A stretch of DNA of 64,000 nt from Gerris lacustris (taxonomy: Eukaryota; Arthropoda; Insecta; Hemiptera; Gerridae). The notes below the pieces were generated by a model. That model saw nothing but the letters and a program-made list of their open reading frames with translations, searched no databases and was not told the origin of the DNA. Location of the stretch: assembly GCA_951217055.1 (NCBI GenBank), contig OX578276.1:37782205-37846204 (forward strand). Direction: 5' to 3'. Below are positions 24,505 through 34,799 of this stretch, piece by piece (position 1 is the first letter of the stretch; each line of letters opens with the position of its first letter). The translations under genes were made by a program, and so were the position numbers.

Positions 24505-25246
24505 CTACAGTAATAAGTTGATTATTGAAGATGTCAGTTTCATTACTTTTAATAATGCTGAAGAAGTAATTAAATATTTAGGATGCAGTTTTACTGGAGA
24601 AATGGTTTATAATGAAAATGCAGTTGTAAAGCTTAATGACAATAGGAATAAATTACTATCATCTAACTTACTTAAACCAGACCACAAGCTAAATATTTTA
24701 AATCAATATATTTTTCCTCTCTTAACTTGCCCTATACAAACAGCAACATTGACTATACTTCGACCTACAATTCTTGAAGGTGTCGATGTAATTATTAGGA
24801 GATATAGTAAAGCCATAGTAGGTCTACCTGCTAATTCATCAACAGCTATGCTATATGCTCCACGCAGGTATAGAGGCTTCAGTATATTAAGATATTTGTG
24901 GGAATCTCCCTTAATGCATATCAGCATTCTTCAGAAGTTAAAAAACATAAATGATGTTCAATTCCAAAGTATACTTGACTATAACGTTAAAATCTCTTGA
25001 ATGTGTAGACCGTCTCGATCTGAATCTTGAAAACCTCGGAGATAAGTATACTGCTAAAAAGATTCGACAGTCACGTCGAGAGAAAGCTTTTGATGAATGG
25101 TGTAAGTGGCAAGGTATAGGTGCCTGTCACTTTAAAGATAACACAAAATCTAACGAATTTATAAGCAATAGACAGATACTTACGGGATCTGAATGGACCA
25201 ACGCTATAAAATTAAATTTTATAACGTTGGTCCATTCAGATCCAGT
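24505..25246 (+). pseudogene. R2-like non-LTR retrotransposon fragment (RT thumb region)
   Basis: The frame starting at 24518 reads VIKYLGCSFTGEM, then LLSSNLLKPDHKLNILNQYI, FPLLTCPIQTATL, VDVIIRRYSKAIVGLPANSS and TAMLYAPRRYRGFSILRY. This is the order after the reverse transcriptase active site in R2-group elements (KYLG, KP.QKL.IL, IR..V..WL.LP, T....A....GGLGI..LR). A frameshift near 24990 is followed by DEWCKWQGIGACHFKDNTKS and LTGSEWTNAIKL, another familiar R2-group block. It is 5' truncated (no catalytic YxDD) and lacks the C-terminal endonuclease. It ends in a 59-nt palindrome and is not in rDNA. Confidence 0.7.
25185..25243. repeat. 59-nt near-perfect palindrome
   Basis: Arms of 28 nt (25185-25212 and 25216-25243) are complementary with a single mismatch around a 3-nt loop. 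The right arm is an inverted copy of the end of the R2-like SEWTNAIK coding block. YqaJ copy 1 starts immediately after it. It looks like a templated inverted duplication at a rearrangement junction. Confidence 0.9.
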
Positions 25247-26436
25247 ATATTTATGTTTAGATGGAAAAAAGAAGCAAAGAAAAAAGGAGAAGATGTAAAA
25301 ACTGTTGAAAATACATCCACAAATAGGGCATGGATATTTTCCTATTGTATTGGTATCTCCTAAGAGACAGGCAGAGATGGAGAAAAGGTTAAAAGAAGCA
25401 GGAGTATGTGGTGTCAATCGGCTTTTAAATAAAGAACCTCCGATCGTTTCAGTGGATTTCAATACAGTGGAAGATATTATAAATTCTTCTCAGTTTATTT
25501 CAGCTCCGGACAAATAGAGTTATTTTAAAAACATAATTACAATAGATAAAAACCAAAGAGAATCAATCATCGAGGCCACTAAAGGTCAAAGCGACAACCC
25601 TTTGAGGGTACTGTTAAGGAGGTGGAGAATAACTTCAATTAGCTTTGGGTCTATTATCAAGGCCATTGAAGAGGGTGGTACCCTCCCCCTCACTGTTTCA
25701 AAAGGTTAGCTGGAGAGTATTAAATTGATGGTGTGCAAGCTGTGTAGTGGGGCAATGTGCATGAATATGCAGCCATATCAGATTTAGAAGAGGCAATGTC
25801 AACGAAGGTTGAGAAAACATCTGGCGTGACCCAGGTGGATTGTTAGGTGCTAGTCCAGATGGTCTGTTGAAAGACAAGAATGGCATTTTGAAGTTAAATG
25901 CCCATTAGCGCAGGAGAGATGTTAGCTCCTTAAAAGAGGTAATGATTGAATCATCAAAATATATTGCCGTCTACAATTCAAGTCAAGATATCATAATTAA
26001 CAAGGAGCATGAGTACTATCATCAGATTCAGGGTACCTTGTGTATAGCAGAAAGAAAATATTGTCAGTAATTAGAAATTTGACACCAAATGATACTGTAG
26101 TTACAACTATGGAATTGGATAATTCATGGCTAATCATGAAAACGTAGTAAGTATTGAAGATTTATGACAGCTTTTATCCATTTCCAGGTGAAAATGCATT
26201 TGAAGCTAGTAGGGTGATTAATGGTGCGTCAGCAGATGGTTATTTGGATGGAGAAGTCCAAGCCAGTTACAAAAGCCAAACTTATTCTGTAAAGGTTTGA
26301 AGCCATAAGATCATTTGCATTTTTCTTCCATAATTTTCTTTGTATACATTTATAACATTATCCCTGTTTAGTTCTACATGGAAAGCAAGCAAGTTAAGAA
26401 CAACCAAAGGTCTTTAATATGTCTCACTTGCCACTC
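25247..26436 (+). pseudogene. YqaJ/lambda-exonuclease-like gene fragment, copy 1
   Basis: The copy begins 'tttatgtttagatgg' with a Lys-rich start. It then reads VLVSPKRQAEMEKRLKEAG, NRLLNKEPPIVSVDFNTVED (25378-25517), QRESIIEATKGQ and a 'RWRITSISFGSI'-type helix. After frameshifts it carries GASPDGLLKDK and a degraded E-x-K block, then HEYYHQIQGTLCIAERKYC. The G-S-P-D-G and E-x-K motifs are catalytic signatures of the YqaJ/PD-(D/E)xK nuclease family, common in arthropod repeat-associated genes. A premature stop (TAG at 25515-25517) and several shifts show it is non-functional. It is the first of three tandem copies. Confidence 0.75.
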
Positions 26437-27690
26437 TATCTCCTGAGAGACAGGCAAAGATGGAGAAAAGGTTAAAAGAAGAAGGAGTATGTGGTGTCAA
26501 TCTGCTTTTAAATAAAGAACCTCCGATCGTTTCAGTGGATTTCAATACAGTGGAAGATATTATAAATTCTTCTCAGTTTATTTCAGCTCCGGACAAATGG
26601 AGTTATTTTAAAAACATAATTACAATAGATCAAAACCAAAGAGAATCAATCATCGAGGCCACTAAAGGTCAAAGCGACAACCCTCTGAGGGTACTGTTAA
26701 CGAGGTGGAGGATAACTGCAATTAGCTTTGGGTCTATTATCAATGCCATAGAAGAGGGTGGTACCCTCCCCCTCACTGTTCAAAAGGTTAGCTGGAGAGT
26801 TTTTAATTGATGGTGTGCAAGCTGTGTAGTGGGGCAATGTGCATGAATATGCTGCCATATCAGATTTTGAAGAGGCAATGTCAACGAAGGTTGAGAAAAC
26901 ATCTGCCGTGACCCAGGTGGAATGTTAGGTGCTAGTCCAGATGGTCTGTTGAAAGACAAGATGGGCATTGTTGAAATTAAATGCCCATTAGCGCTGGAGA
27001 GATGATAGCTCCTTAAAAGAGGTAATGATTGAATCATCAAAATATATTGCCGTCTACAATTTTAAGTCAAGACATCATTATCAACAAGGAGAATGAGTAC
27101 TATCATCAGATTCAGGGTACCTTGTGTATAGCAGAAAGAAAATATTGTCAGTAATTTGAAATTTGACACCAAATGATACTGTAGCTACAACTATGGAATT
27201 GGATAATTCATGGCTAATCATGAAAACGTAGTGAGTATTGAAGATTTATGACAGCTTTTATCCATTTCCAGGTGAAAATGCATTTGAAGCTGGTAGGGTA
27301 ATTAATGGTGCGTCAGCAGATGGTTATTTGGATGGAGAAGTCCAAGCCAGTTACAAAAGCCAAACTTATTTTGTAAAGGTTTGTAGCCATAAGATCATTT
27401 GCATTTTTTTTCCATAATTTTCTTTGTATACATTTATAACATTATCCCTGTGTTAGTTCTACATGGAAAGCAAGCAAGTTAAGAACAACCAAAGGTCTGT
27501 AATATGTCTCACTTGCCACTCTATCTTTGAATAATACAATTGTTAAATTTATTCAAGCAATGGGGTAATCCAATGGTCAACTTAATGTTACAATTGAATA
27601 CTTTCAATCATAGAAGCTTGATTTGTTGCAAATGGCTTATAAAATTTGTTTTGCTTTACTTAAATTTAAATAAATATCAATAACTGTTTA
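26437..27690 (+). pseudogene. YqaJ-like gene fragment, copy 2
   Basis: Starts abruptly inside the coding part at 'tcctgagagacagg', joined to the 3' flank of copy 1. ORF 26460-26810 covers MEKRLKEEG through the RWRITAISFGSI helix. Downstream, about 26925-26995, it retains the complete catalytic block LLGASPDGLLKDKMGIVEIKCPLA, including the D and the E-x-K. The N-terminal Lys-rich part present in copies 1 and 3 is missing, and shifts near 26810 and 26920 break the frame. The 3' flank to about 27530 is shared with copy 1. The remainder to 27690 is AT-rich spacer. Confidence 0.75.
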
Positions 27691-27704
27691 TTTGATTTAT
27701 GTTT

Positions 27705-28369
27705 AGATGGAAAAAAGAAGCAAGGAAAAAATGTAAAAACTGTTAAACAATTACATCCCCAAATAGGGCAAGAAAATTCTCCTATTGTATTGGTATCTCC
27801 TAAGAGACAGGCAGAGATGGAGAAAAGGTTAAAAGAAGCAGGAGTATTTGGTGTCAATCGGCTTTTAAATAAAGAACCTCCGATCGTTTCAGTGGATTTC
27901 AATACAGTGGAAGATATTATAAATTCTTCTCAGTTTATTTCAGCTCCGGACAAATGGAGTTATTTTAAAAACATAATTACAATAGATAAAAACCAAAGAG
28001 AATCAATCATCGAGAACACTCAAGGTCAAAGCCACAACCCTCCGAGGGTACTGTTACGGAGTTGGAGGATAACTGCAAGTAGCTTTGGGTCTATTATCAA
28101 GGCCATAGGAAGAGGGTGGTACCCTCCCCCTCACTGTTCAAAAGGTTAGCTAGAGAGTATTAAATTGATGGTGTGCAAGCTGTGCAGCGGGGCAAGGTAC
28201 ATGAAGATGCTGCCATATCAGATTTGGAAGAGGCAATGTCAACGAAGGTTGAGAAAACATCTGGCGTGACCCTGGTGGATTGTTGGGTGCTAGTCCAGAT
28301 GGTCTGTTGAAAGACAAGATGGGCAGTGTTGAATTTAAATTCCCTTAGCGCTGGAGAGATGTTACTTCC
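27705..28369 (+). pseudogene. YqaJ-like gene fragment, copy 3 (cut by piggyBac)
   Basis: Carries the N-terminal start seen in copy 1 (atggaaaaaagaagcaagg) and the open frame 27790-28149 (VSPKRQAEMEKRLKEAG through RITASSFGSIIKAI). The region around 28270-28350 holds GASPDGLLKDK with a weakened E-x-K region. It ends at 'gttacttccttaa', where the piggyBac element starts. In copies 1 and 2 the corresponding 'agctccttaaaagagg' is uninterrupted, so the TTAA there is the pre-insertion site. Confidence 0.75.
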
Positions 28370-28373
28370 TTAA

Positions 28374-29880
28374 CCCTAGAATACCAGTGGTAGTCATTTT
28401 GACGAGGACCCCCCACTCGCGCGAGCCTCGTGATTCTCCGCCGGTTCCTCAAGGTCCCAGTGCACTACAAGCCACTGAGGAGAGCGGCGTCGTAACGAAG
28501 TCAAGATGGGCCAACCGGTAAGTTTTTCTGAATTCATGTTAGTCAATTTGACGAACGTTTGGTAAATTACGTAAATATTTGCTCGCCTTTTTGGCGAAGG
28601 ATTGGTAATGCAAGGGTTGTTAGTCAATCAGACGAATCTTTACTAGAATATTTTGTACAACTTTATTTTATTTCTTTTCATACTTGTTCGTTTAAATATC
28701 TCTTTATTATACATAGTTGGACAGGATATTTTTTTTTTTTACAGAAATCCGAAAGAGAATGTATTGGCTGATGTCAACGAGATATATAAGTTGATGCAAG
28801 AAATGGATGAAGAAGGTGACAATATTTTTGAGTCGGATGTTTCCGATTTTGAAGCCGACTCACAGGAGTCCGATAGTGAATTATAAGATAACGATGCAAA
28901 TATTGAAGACGACGATTTAATAAGAAAGATCATGGAAATGGAAAAAGAATCTAATCAACCTAATACAGATAAGACTGAAACAGCTCAATCAAATAAAAAG
29001 AAACCTAATAAGACTGAAAAGAATACCAACAAACAAAAAAGCGATGTTGAACCATCTGGCTCAAAAGAAGATGTTGAAGGAACTAGACAAAGAAAATTTA
29101 TTATCGAACCAATTCAAGAAGAATTCGTGGCCAAAAACGGAATGATTTGGAAAACCAAAGGCCCTAAACAAAGTTGAAAAACACAAAAACTTAACGTCAT
29201 CCAAGACCAGGTACTACAGCTTCGACTGGGTTTTCTGTTGACTTACTTGAGTGTTTTCAACTAGAGGAGGTTAGAGGTGGTTAGAGGCCTCTAACCACCT
29301 CCAACAAAGTACTGTATTCATTGATAATTATTTTAACTCTCTACCTGTGCTGGAAACCTCTAACCACCTCCAACAAAGTACTGTATTCATTGATAATTAT
29401 TTTAACTCTCTACCTGTGCTGGAAACATTTACTTTGAATAATCTTAATTTTGTTGGCACTATAAGTGTAGACAGAATTGAAAAAGCACCTATACGAGTTT
29501 TTAAAAAAAAAAAAAAAAAAAAAAACCATGCTCTGCAGGATAAAAAAAATCAACTAACCTTAGTACGGTGGCATGACAATAGTGGTATAGGATAAAAAGT
29601 ATAATTTTTTACCTCAACAGTCACTTATTCACGAATATAACAAATATATGGGTGGGGTTGACCTTTTATAAACAACCTTTGATAAACTTCAGGTTTCTCA
29701 CCGAATAAGGATTACCCTAGAGTAAATTATTCTTTTTTACCTCTGGAGTAAATTATTGTTTTTGTATTTTCATCATCAACAATGTTTTATCCTACTCTAT
29801 TTCCATCCTGTAGTTCACAACGTATATATCATACATTTAAAATGACCCGTAGATTATTCCTTAATGTCCAGCGTATGGTT
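28374..29880 (+). mobile_element. piggyBac element with decayed, internally deleted transposase
   Basis: A left end CCCTAGAATACCAGTGG follows TTAA at 28370-28373, as expected for piggyBac. A subterminal motif GTCA-(4 nt)-GACGA recurs near 28392, 28540 and 28621. The acidic transposase N-terminus (MDEEGDN..ESDVSDFEADS, 28790-28886) runs through one stop into a Lys/Asn-rich stretch ending at 29177. The central catalytic part is missing. The later part is present: FIDNYFNSLPVLE, NLNFVGTISVDRIEKAPI and VRWHDNSG (29347-29595), then EYNKYMGGVDL (about 29632). A 69-bp segment is duplicated and a poly-A run sits at 29502-29525. No right end or second TTAA was found, so the element is 3' truncated. 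Confidence 0.8.
29288..29425 (+). repeat. 69-bp tandem duplication inside the piggyBac transposase
   Basis: Positions 29288-29356 and 29357-29425 are identical and keep frame (23 codons, covering TVFIDNYFNSLPVLE). Just upstream, 29274-29301 is a perfect 28-nt palindrome (GAGGTGGTTAGAGG and its complement), which shares the start of the repeat and marks a replication-type rearrangement. Confidence 0.9.
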
Positions 29881-29989
29881 TGGTATAGGTTCAAAAACTT
29901 AAATTTTCCTATAAATTAGGGTTCTAGAAGAAGATATTAAAATAATATAGTTATCCGCCAGGTAATGTTTTATGGGCAGTAATGGGATG

Positions 29990-31530
29990 ATCCACATGTT
30001 GGATGATGCATATTGTCCATCAGACTACATGTAGAAGGGGGCGGTATGCAACATAATGGGTATGTTAATTATGGACCTTGTCTTTCTAGTGATTTCACTC
30101 TTGCGGCTAAAGAAGCATTTGTATTTCTTGTTGTGGGTATCAATGCGTCCTTCAAACTGCCAGTTGGTTTCTTGTCATCAGTTGGCATACCAGGAGAACA
30201 GTTTTTAATGTAGTTAAGGTAAGCAATAATCCAATTGGAAAACTATGAGGTTACATTTTCATATTTGACTTGTGACGGGGCAGCTAATAACAATTCCTCT
30301 GACTTAGGTTGTATCTTGGATCGTAACAATTTGAAGACTTCTTTTACCAATATAGTCACCATCAAAAAAACAAAACTTTTTCTTAGATCCTAGCCACATA
30401 TAATCAAATTAGTAAAAAATATTCTCGGTGATAAGGAAGTATTGAATACTACCAAGAAGAGGTACAATTGTCTTATTTGAAGCATCCATAAGACCTTTAT
30501 GTAGCAAATAAGCTGACGAAGAGACACATTTACTGCCAGGACCAGAAAATTAAGGTGAGACTAGCAACACAACTAGATTGGATTTAGATTATTACAGCAT
30601 AAAATAAATATCTCCGTTTGAAAATTAAGAGGAGACCTAAATTCTTTTGCAAACTTTCATTGACTTGTTCAGTGCCCTAACTCCCCCAGTTTAAGGTCTA
30701 TGGCTTTAAACAATCCATTTCTGATTGCAATGCTGAATATTTCAAAGTTTTATTTGAGCGGAGCAAATCATACATAAAAGCCTTACTAGACAATACTGGA
30801 AGGCCAGCAATAAATGGTGTAAGGAAAATCGGCTTCCTTGGATTTTTGATTGGCATGAATGGGCTAGTATGATGAATATGTTTCATAAGGTCAACGTATT
30901 TGTGTTGGAGCATACAAAATAAGCAAAGACCATTCAGAAACATTTTCCTCAACAATTCGTGGTAAAGGGGGATGGAGTTATAACCCCACTGCTCGTGAGT
31001 TTGTCGCTGCTTACAAACAAATTTTGGTAAACAAGGAGTTAATTCAGTTTAGTGGAAACTGCATTCCTCTAGAAAGGGTTTCAATTTTAAATAATTCAAG
31101 AAGTAATCCAGTATCAGTAATTAATTCAACAAACCCTAGGATTCAATGTCAGAGGATGAATAAGGTATATCTAACACTAATGATTACCACGATTATTTCT
31201 AGCCAACATCTAAATTTGCCTTAGGAAAATAATTAATGGAAGAAAATTGCCTTAATTAACTACGGTGAAGAAGTAGAATGTTATATTGCAGTGTTAGTCA
31301 GGCATTTAAAAATGAAAATAAAGTGTGAGGAATGTTTGTCAGTTTTTGGGGGAAGAAAGTGTACCTCATTATTAATAACTGTAAAAGATGTCGAAGGCCC
31401 CTCATTCATCCTCCCAAGGATATTAATTTGGTATGCTCATTCGACACACCAAATGAGCCGTTCAACTGGATTGGCTTTAGATTATTGCAGTGAAATAAAT
31501 ATCAGCGTTTGAAAATGGAGAAGAGACCTC
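29990..31530 (+). pseudogene. Second P-element/THAP9-type transposase relic
   Basis: Several frames give the second half of a P-type transposase in order: GYVNYGPCLSSD and AKEAFVFLVVGINASFKLPV (30058-30180), SYLTCDGAANNNSSDLGC (about 30260-30310), and PHIIKLVKNILGDKEV (about 30390-30440, the 'CHMLKLVRN' block). Then YVANKLTKRHIYCQDQKIKVRLA, GVRKIGFLGFLIG (30830) and GGWSYNPTAREFVAAYKQIL followed by NKELIQFSGNC (30965-31070), and lastly a CEECLSVFGG Cys pair (31325-31345). It is a different copy from 20178-24170: the two overlap at the ALVF(M)VRG/AFVFLVVG block. Multiple stops make it non-functional. No THAP part lies next to it. Confidence 0.75.
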
Positions 31531-31739
31531 ATAACAAGCTATATTTCTTTTTTTTTCAGAATCCAATATGCCGAGAACTTACTAGTGGAAAACAAATTGC
31601 CAGTCTTGGAGCCAGAAGAGCATGCAAGGGGCCATTGATGAAGTAGTGTCAGTTAGGATAGGCTCCTTTCAATTATAAACGAAAATGCTAGTTTGCCCTC
31701 AGCCTCGCTCGAGATAGGTTGTTTGGAAGATCTTTTGTC

Positions 31740-31813
31740 AAAGAAAATGTGGCCAACCGAAAAAGTGTTAAAGCTAATAGAAGATTACCAAGCGGCAGTT
31801 TGCCTATGGTCGT
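31740..31813 (+). pseudogene. MADF-like domain fragment
   Basis: The frame reads KMWPTEKVLKLIEDYQAAVCLWS, the opening of a MADF (Adf-1-type Myb/SANT-like) DNA-binding domain (LI..Y...P.LW). MADF proteins are often the second protein of PIF/Harbinger transposons. Only about 25 residues are recognisable before a MITE-like segment interrupts. No start or remaining domain is visible, so this is a fragment. Confidence 0.45.
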
Positions 31814-31922
31814 GCCTTGTCTAAAAACAAATTTTGGTGTGGACGCTAGACCTAGACAATAGACCGTCTCAGCAGACGTCTATAGACACGTTGCGCAACG
31901 TGTCTACTGGTGTGGACTAGGC
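31814..31922. mobile_element. Possible short Harbinger-type MITE with 24-bp palindrome
   Basis: The ends GCCTTGTCTAAAA and complement-of GCCTAGTCCACACC resemble the GCCT(T/A)GT ends of the Harbinger MITE at 51154/58182. Inside is a perfect 24-nt palindrome, TAGACACGTTGC and its complement, at 31883-31906. No clear target duplication was found, so the boundaries are approximate. Confidence 0.35.
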
Positions 31923-31924
31923 TT

Positions 31925-32505
31925 TAGGATTCTTATTATTAAAATCAAGAAATGAAATATAAAAAAAAAACTATTCAATTCCACTGGTTCCAAAATTTAT
32001 TTAATGCATTAATAATTAATAGGTACATAATTTGTTGTAGTACAGTTATTATTGAAAAATAAAGAAAAAAAATTATTAATAAACAGGGTTAAATTTGAAC
32101 ACCTTTAAATTTGTATAATTAATTTATTATTGATGGATTTTCCAGGTGTTATTAAAAGTAATCAAATTTATATAATTTTCATAACTTTAATTGTGAGACG
32201 TTTCGACCCTTTGTGTAAGGACATCTTCTTATCACATTTATTCTTTAATTCAGTGATTCACTGTAGCATGATAGAGACTTATAAATGGTTATATATTTTT
32301 CTTAAAATAATTACATCAGCTCCATGAGAGTTCGTCATTTTCATCATATCATACGTTTAAAATTAAGGCGATACATTTTTAACAATAAATAAAATAAAAC
32401 TTAAAAATTATTGAAAACTCATTTAAAATGAATTGCATTGTACAACAGTTAAAAACATATAAAACCTGAAATTAAATTAATCTAAAAATTGGCTCTACTA
32501 GTAAT
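31925..32505. other. AT-rich interval without recognisable genes
   Basis: Low-complexity A/T-rich sequence with short open frames on the plus strand only (32130-32327) and no family motifs. Confidence 0.5.
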
Positions 32506-32507
32506 AA

Positions 32508-32551
32508 GATAGCAATTATGACTACCAAAGTGTGTAATCATAATTGCTATC
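32508..32551. repeat. Stem-loop with 14-bp perfect arms
   Basis: GATAGCAATTATGA (32508-32521) and its exact complement (32538-32551) flank a 16-nt loop. It lies just before the HWDGK-family relic. Role unknown; it could be a MITE end or a hairpin left by rearrangement. Confidence 0.7.
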
Positions 32552-33720
32552 ATATTCAGAAATAAGAAGAAATTTTAGACTTGCAGGCTCTGATTCTCTA
32601 GTTTTACACTGGGATGGGAAATTGCGTCTGGCTGTATCTGGACTCAAAAAAGTTGACAGACTCGCTGTGATTGTGACAGCTCAAGGGAATCCCCTCAATT
32701 CCTTCCTCAACAGGAGAGTATCAAGTCTCAGCCGCCCATGTAAAAGTTGAAGAGTGGGGTTTAGAATACAAAATAGAAGCACTATGTTTTGATACAACGG
32801 CAAGTAATACTTAGCGTTGGGAACCAATCGATTGAAAACAGTCGACTAAACGGTTGTTCCAAAATATTCATTCATTCGGTTGTGGATATCTAGTTTTCAT
32901 TCAACTGATATCAGTCTATAGTTTGGAGTTGTATTAGTTGTAATTCGGACGTGTATATGTGGACGTGTGTATAACGAGATAACGAGTGTCATGCGCCTTC
33001 TCACCCCTCCTCCGCTCTGAGCCCTTCACCGTCGTTCCTTTCCCCTACCCAAAACCAAAAAACATCCGAATGAAACATTCGAATGAAAAATTCGATTGGA
33101 TTCAGTCTCAGTCTATATTTTTTCATTCGAATGAAAACGATGTCGTAGCAGGCTGTAGTTTGGGACGAGATAACGAGTGTCAAGCGCCTTCTCACTCTCA
33201 CCCCCCCTCAGCTCTGAGGCCTTTACGGCCTCCACCGTACTACTCCTGTATAAAAAAAAACCATTCGATTGAAACAACCGACTTGCGGGTTCAGTCTCGG
33301 TCTATATCTTCATTCGTATACCCTATACCCGCTATGAGACTGTTTTCAGTCGATTGAATTCAATCGACTGTTTTTTCCCGAATCGACTTATTCATTCGGT
33401 TGTTTTTTCTAGTCGGTTGTCCCAACGCTAGTAATACTTGACGAATAAATGGTGCCTGCGCTCATCTTGAAAAAATGATTGAACGCAATCTTTGATACAT
33501 TCGTTGTCGCCATCATATCTTTGAATTAGTCCTTAGGAGTTGTTTTGATAAAATTTTCGGGAGTACGTCAGATCCAGAGGTGGCATTGTTCAAACGATTC
33601 AAGGAAACATGGAAAGACATAGATCAAACAAACTACGCATCGAGGAAGTTTCGGAAGATGTGGCAATCGCATGCTAGAATTTGTGTGTGAGCAGCTATAT
33701 CGTGAAGATCATCCAAGAGA
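32552..33720 (+). pseudogene. Uncharacterised 'HWDGK' repetitive gene, split by a hAT MITE
   Basis: Before the MITE the frame reads SEIRRNFRLAGSDSLVLHWD, GKLRLAVSGLKKVDRLAVIV and VKVEEWGLEYKIEALCFDTT ending ASNT. After it the text resumes INGACAHLEKMIERNL, CRHHIFELVLRSCFDKIFGS, DPEVALFKRFKETWKDIDQT and VCEQLYREDHPRDDR (to about 33720). I recall this block order (HWDGK, VDRLPV, CFDTTASNT..NGAC, CRHH..E, LFKRF, PRDDYRE) from uncharacterised proteins repeated in insects, crustaceans and Hydra. The spaced D/H residues suggest an RNase-H-like fold, which is inference. Stops and shifts make it a relic. Confidence 0.55.
32812..33430. mobile_element. 619-bp hAT-like MITE
   Basis: Inverted ends TAGCGTTGGGA (32812) and its complement TCCCAACGCTA (ending 33430) are flanked by perfect 8-bp duplications GTAATACT (32804-32811 and 33431-33438). 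An 8-bp duplication and a TAGnGTTGGG end are typical of hAT elements. Internally it is built from repeated ATTCGAATGAAA/CGATTGAA motifs, with a perfect 24-nt palindrome CAGTCGATTGAA.. at 33347-33370. The open frames inside have no family motif and are not called as genes. Confidence 0.9.
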
Positions 33721-33779
33721 CGATCGCGTCATTTCATTTTTGGCTCTGTTTAAAAATAAATTTTAAAGACCGGTAACAT

Positions 33780-34790
33780 CGAAATCGCCATGGTATCCTC
33801 ACCGACTCTTCTCTGCTAGCCTCCAAACGCCAAGCAGCCACCATCTGAAGCCTTACAACCAACATGTGATACAGTTGCAAGCTATCTTTTATCTAACGTA
33901 TATATGTATTTTTTTACTATACAAAATTACTTTTATTTAATTCTGAGTTCACCATATGTTGCCCCGCCTTTTTGTATAGCGTGCTCTATTGGCAGGCAAA
34001 ATTCTAACCATTAGGATTGCCCCAATTATCCAACTCTAATTTTCGGAGTTTAGGGAAGGAAGCTAAGATTGTGTTTATATGGAGAGCCACATTGTATTGG
34101 AAAGTGTATAAAAAATGACGACTTTCAGACTGGCTCCATAAACTAAAGGCTTTTCAAATAAATATTGTCTTCCAAATAACCAAGGAGAAATAGAAAGATT
34201 AAGTAAGTATTTTTTTATTACCATTTTATAGTTCTTCTAATGATACACCAATTAAAACTGCATTCATAAGTAAGAGAATATTATCTGAAAAAAAGTTGAT
34301 TAAGTGGACGAGGAATCAGAAGCAAATTCTGACCAAAGTAGAGAAAAAGACCACACAATTAAAAAGACCCAACTACAGTAATTAATCATATACAATCATT
34401 GAATCCATCTATTCATTACAGAAGGGATCACTTTCCCCCCAGTAAGTATTTACCGAGTTATTTGAATGTTACTAAAATGCATAAGGATAATATTATTAAA
34501 TATCCTTTATATTGCTCATATAGATGTCTTAAAGAAACTGAACATATCAGTTGCATCCTTAGTTCTCGAATACGTGAAAATCACAAAATGCACTTGCGAA
34601 TGGTAGAAACGAACTATGTGATGATGAAACTTGCAATTTTCATTAAAAAAAACTTAGACAGAGCAAAAACTGCAAGAGAGATATTTTATTAATTTTCCGG
34701 CCTGAAATTACGATACAGTATACACAATACACATAAACATCCCTCGTTTTCGCAGCAGAAGAATGCTACAAGTTAAAGGAAAAAACCAGT
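33780..34790. other. Interval with no recognised gene
   Basis: AT-rich, with one unremarkable 97-codon frame (34399-34692, Lys/Ser/Thr-rich, no known motif). Nothing else supportable is visible. Confidence 0.4.
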
Positions 34791-34799
34791 TTTGTGACT

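Noticed and set aside
32986..33357. 123-codon ORF rich in Ser/Pro/His
   Set aside because: It lies entirely inside the hAT MITE and its repeated ATTCGAATG motifs; no family motif.
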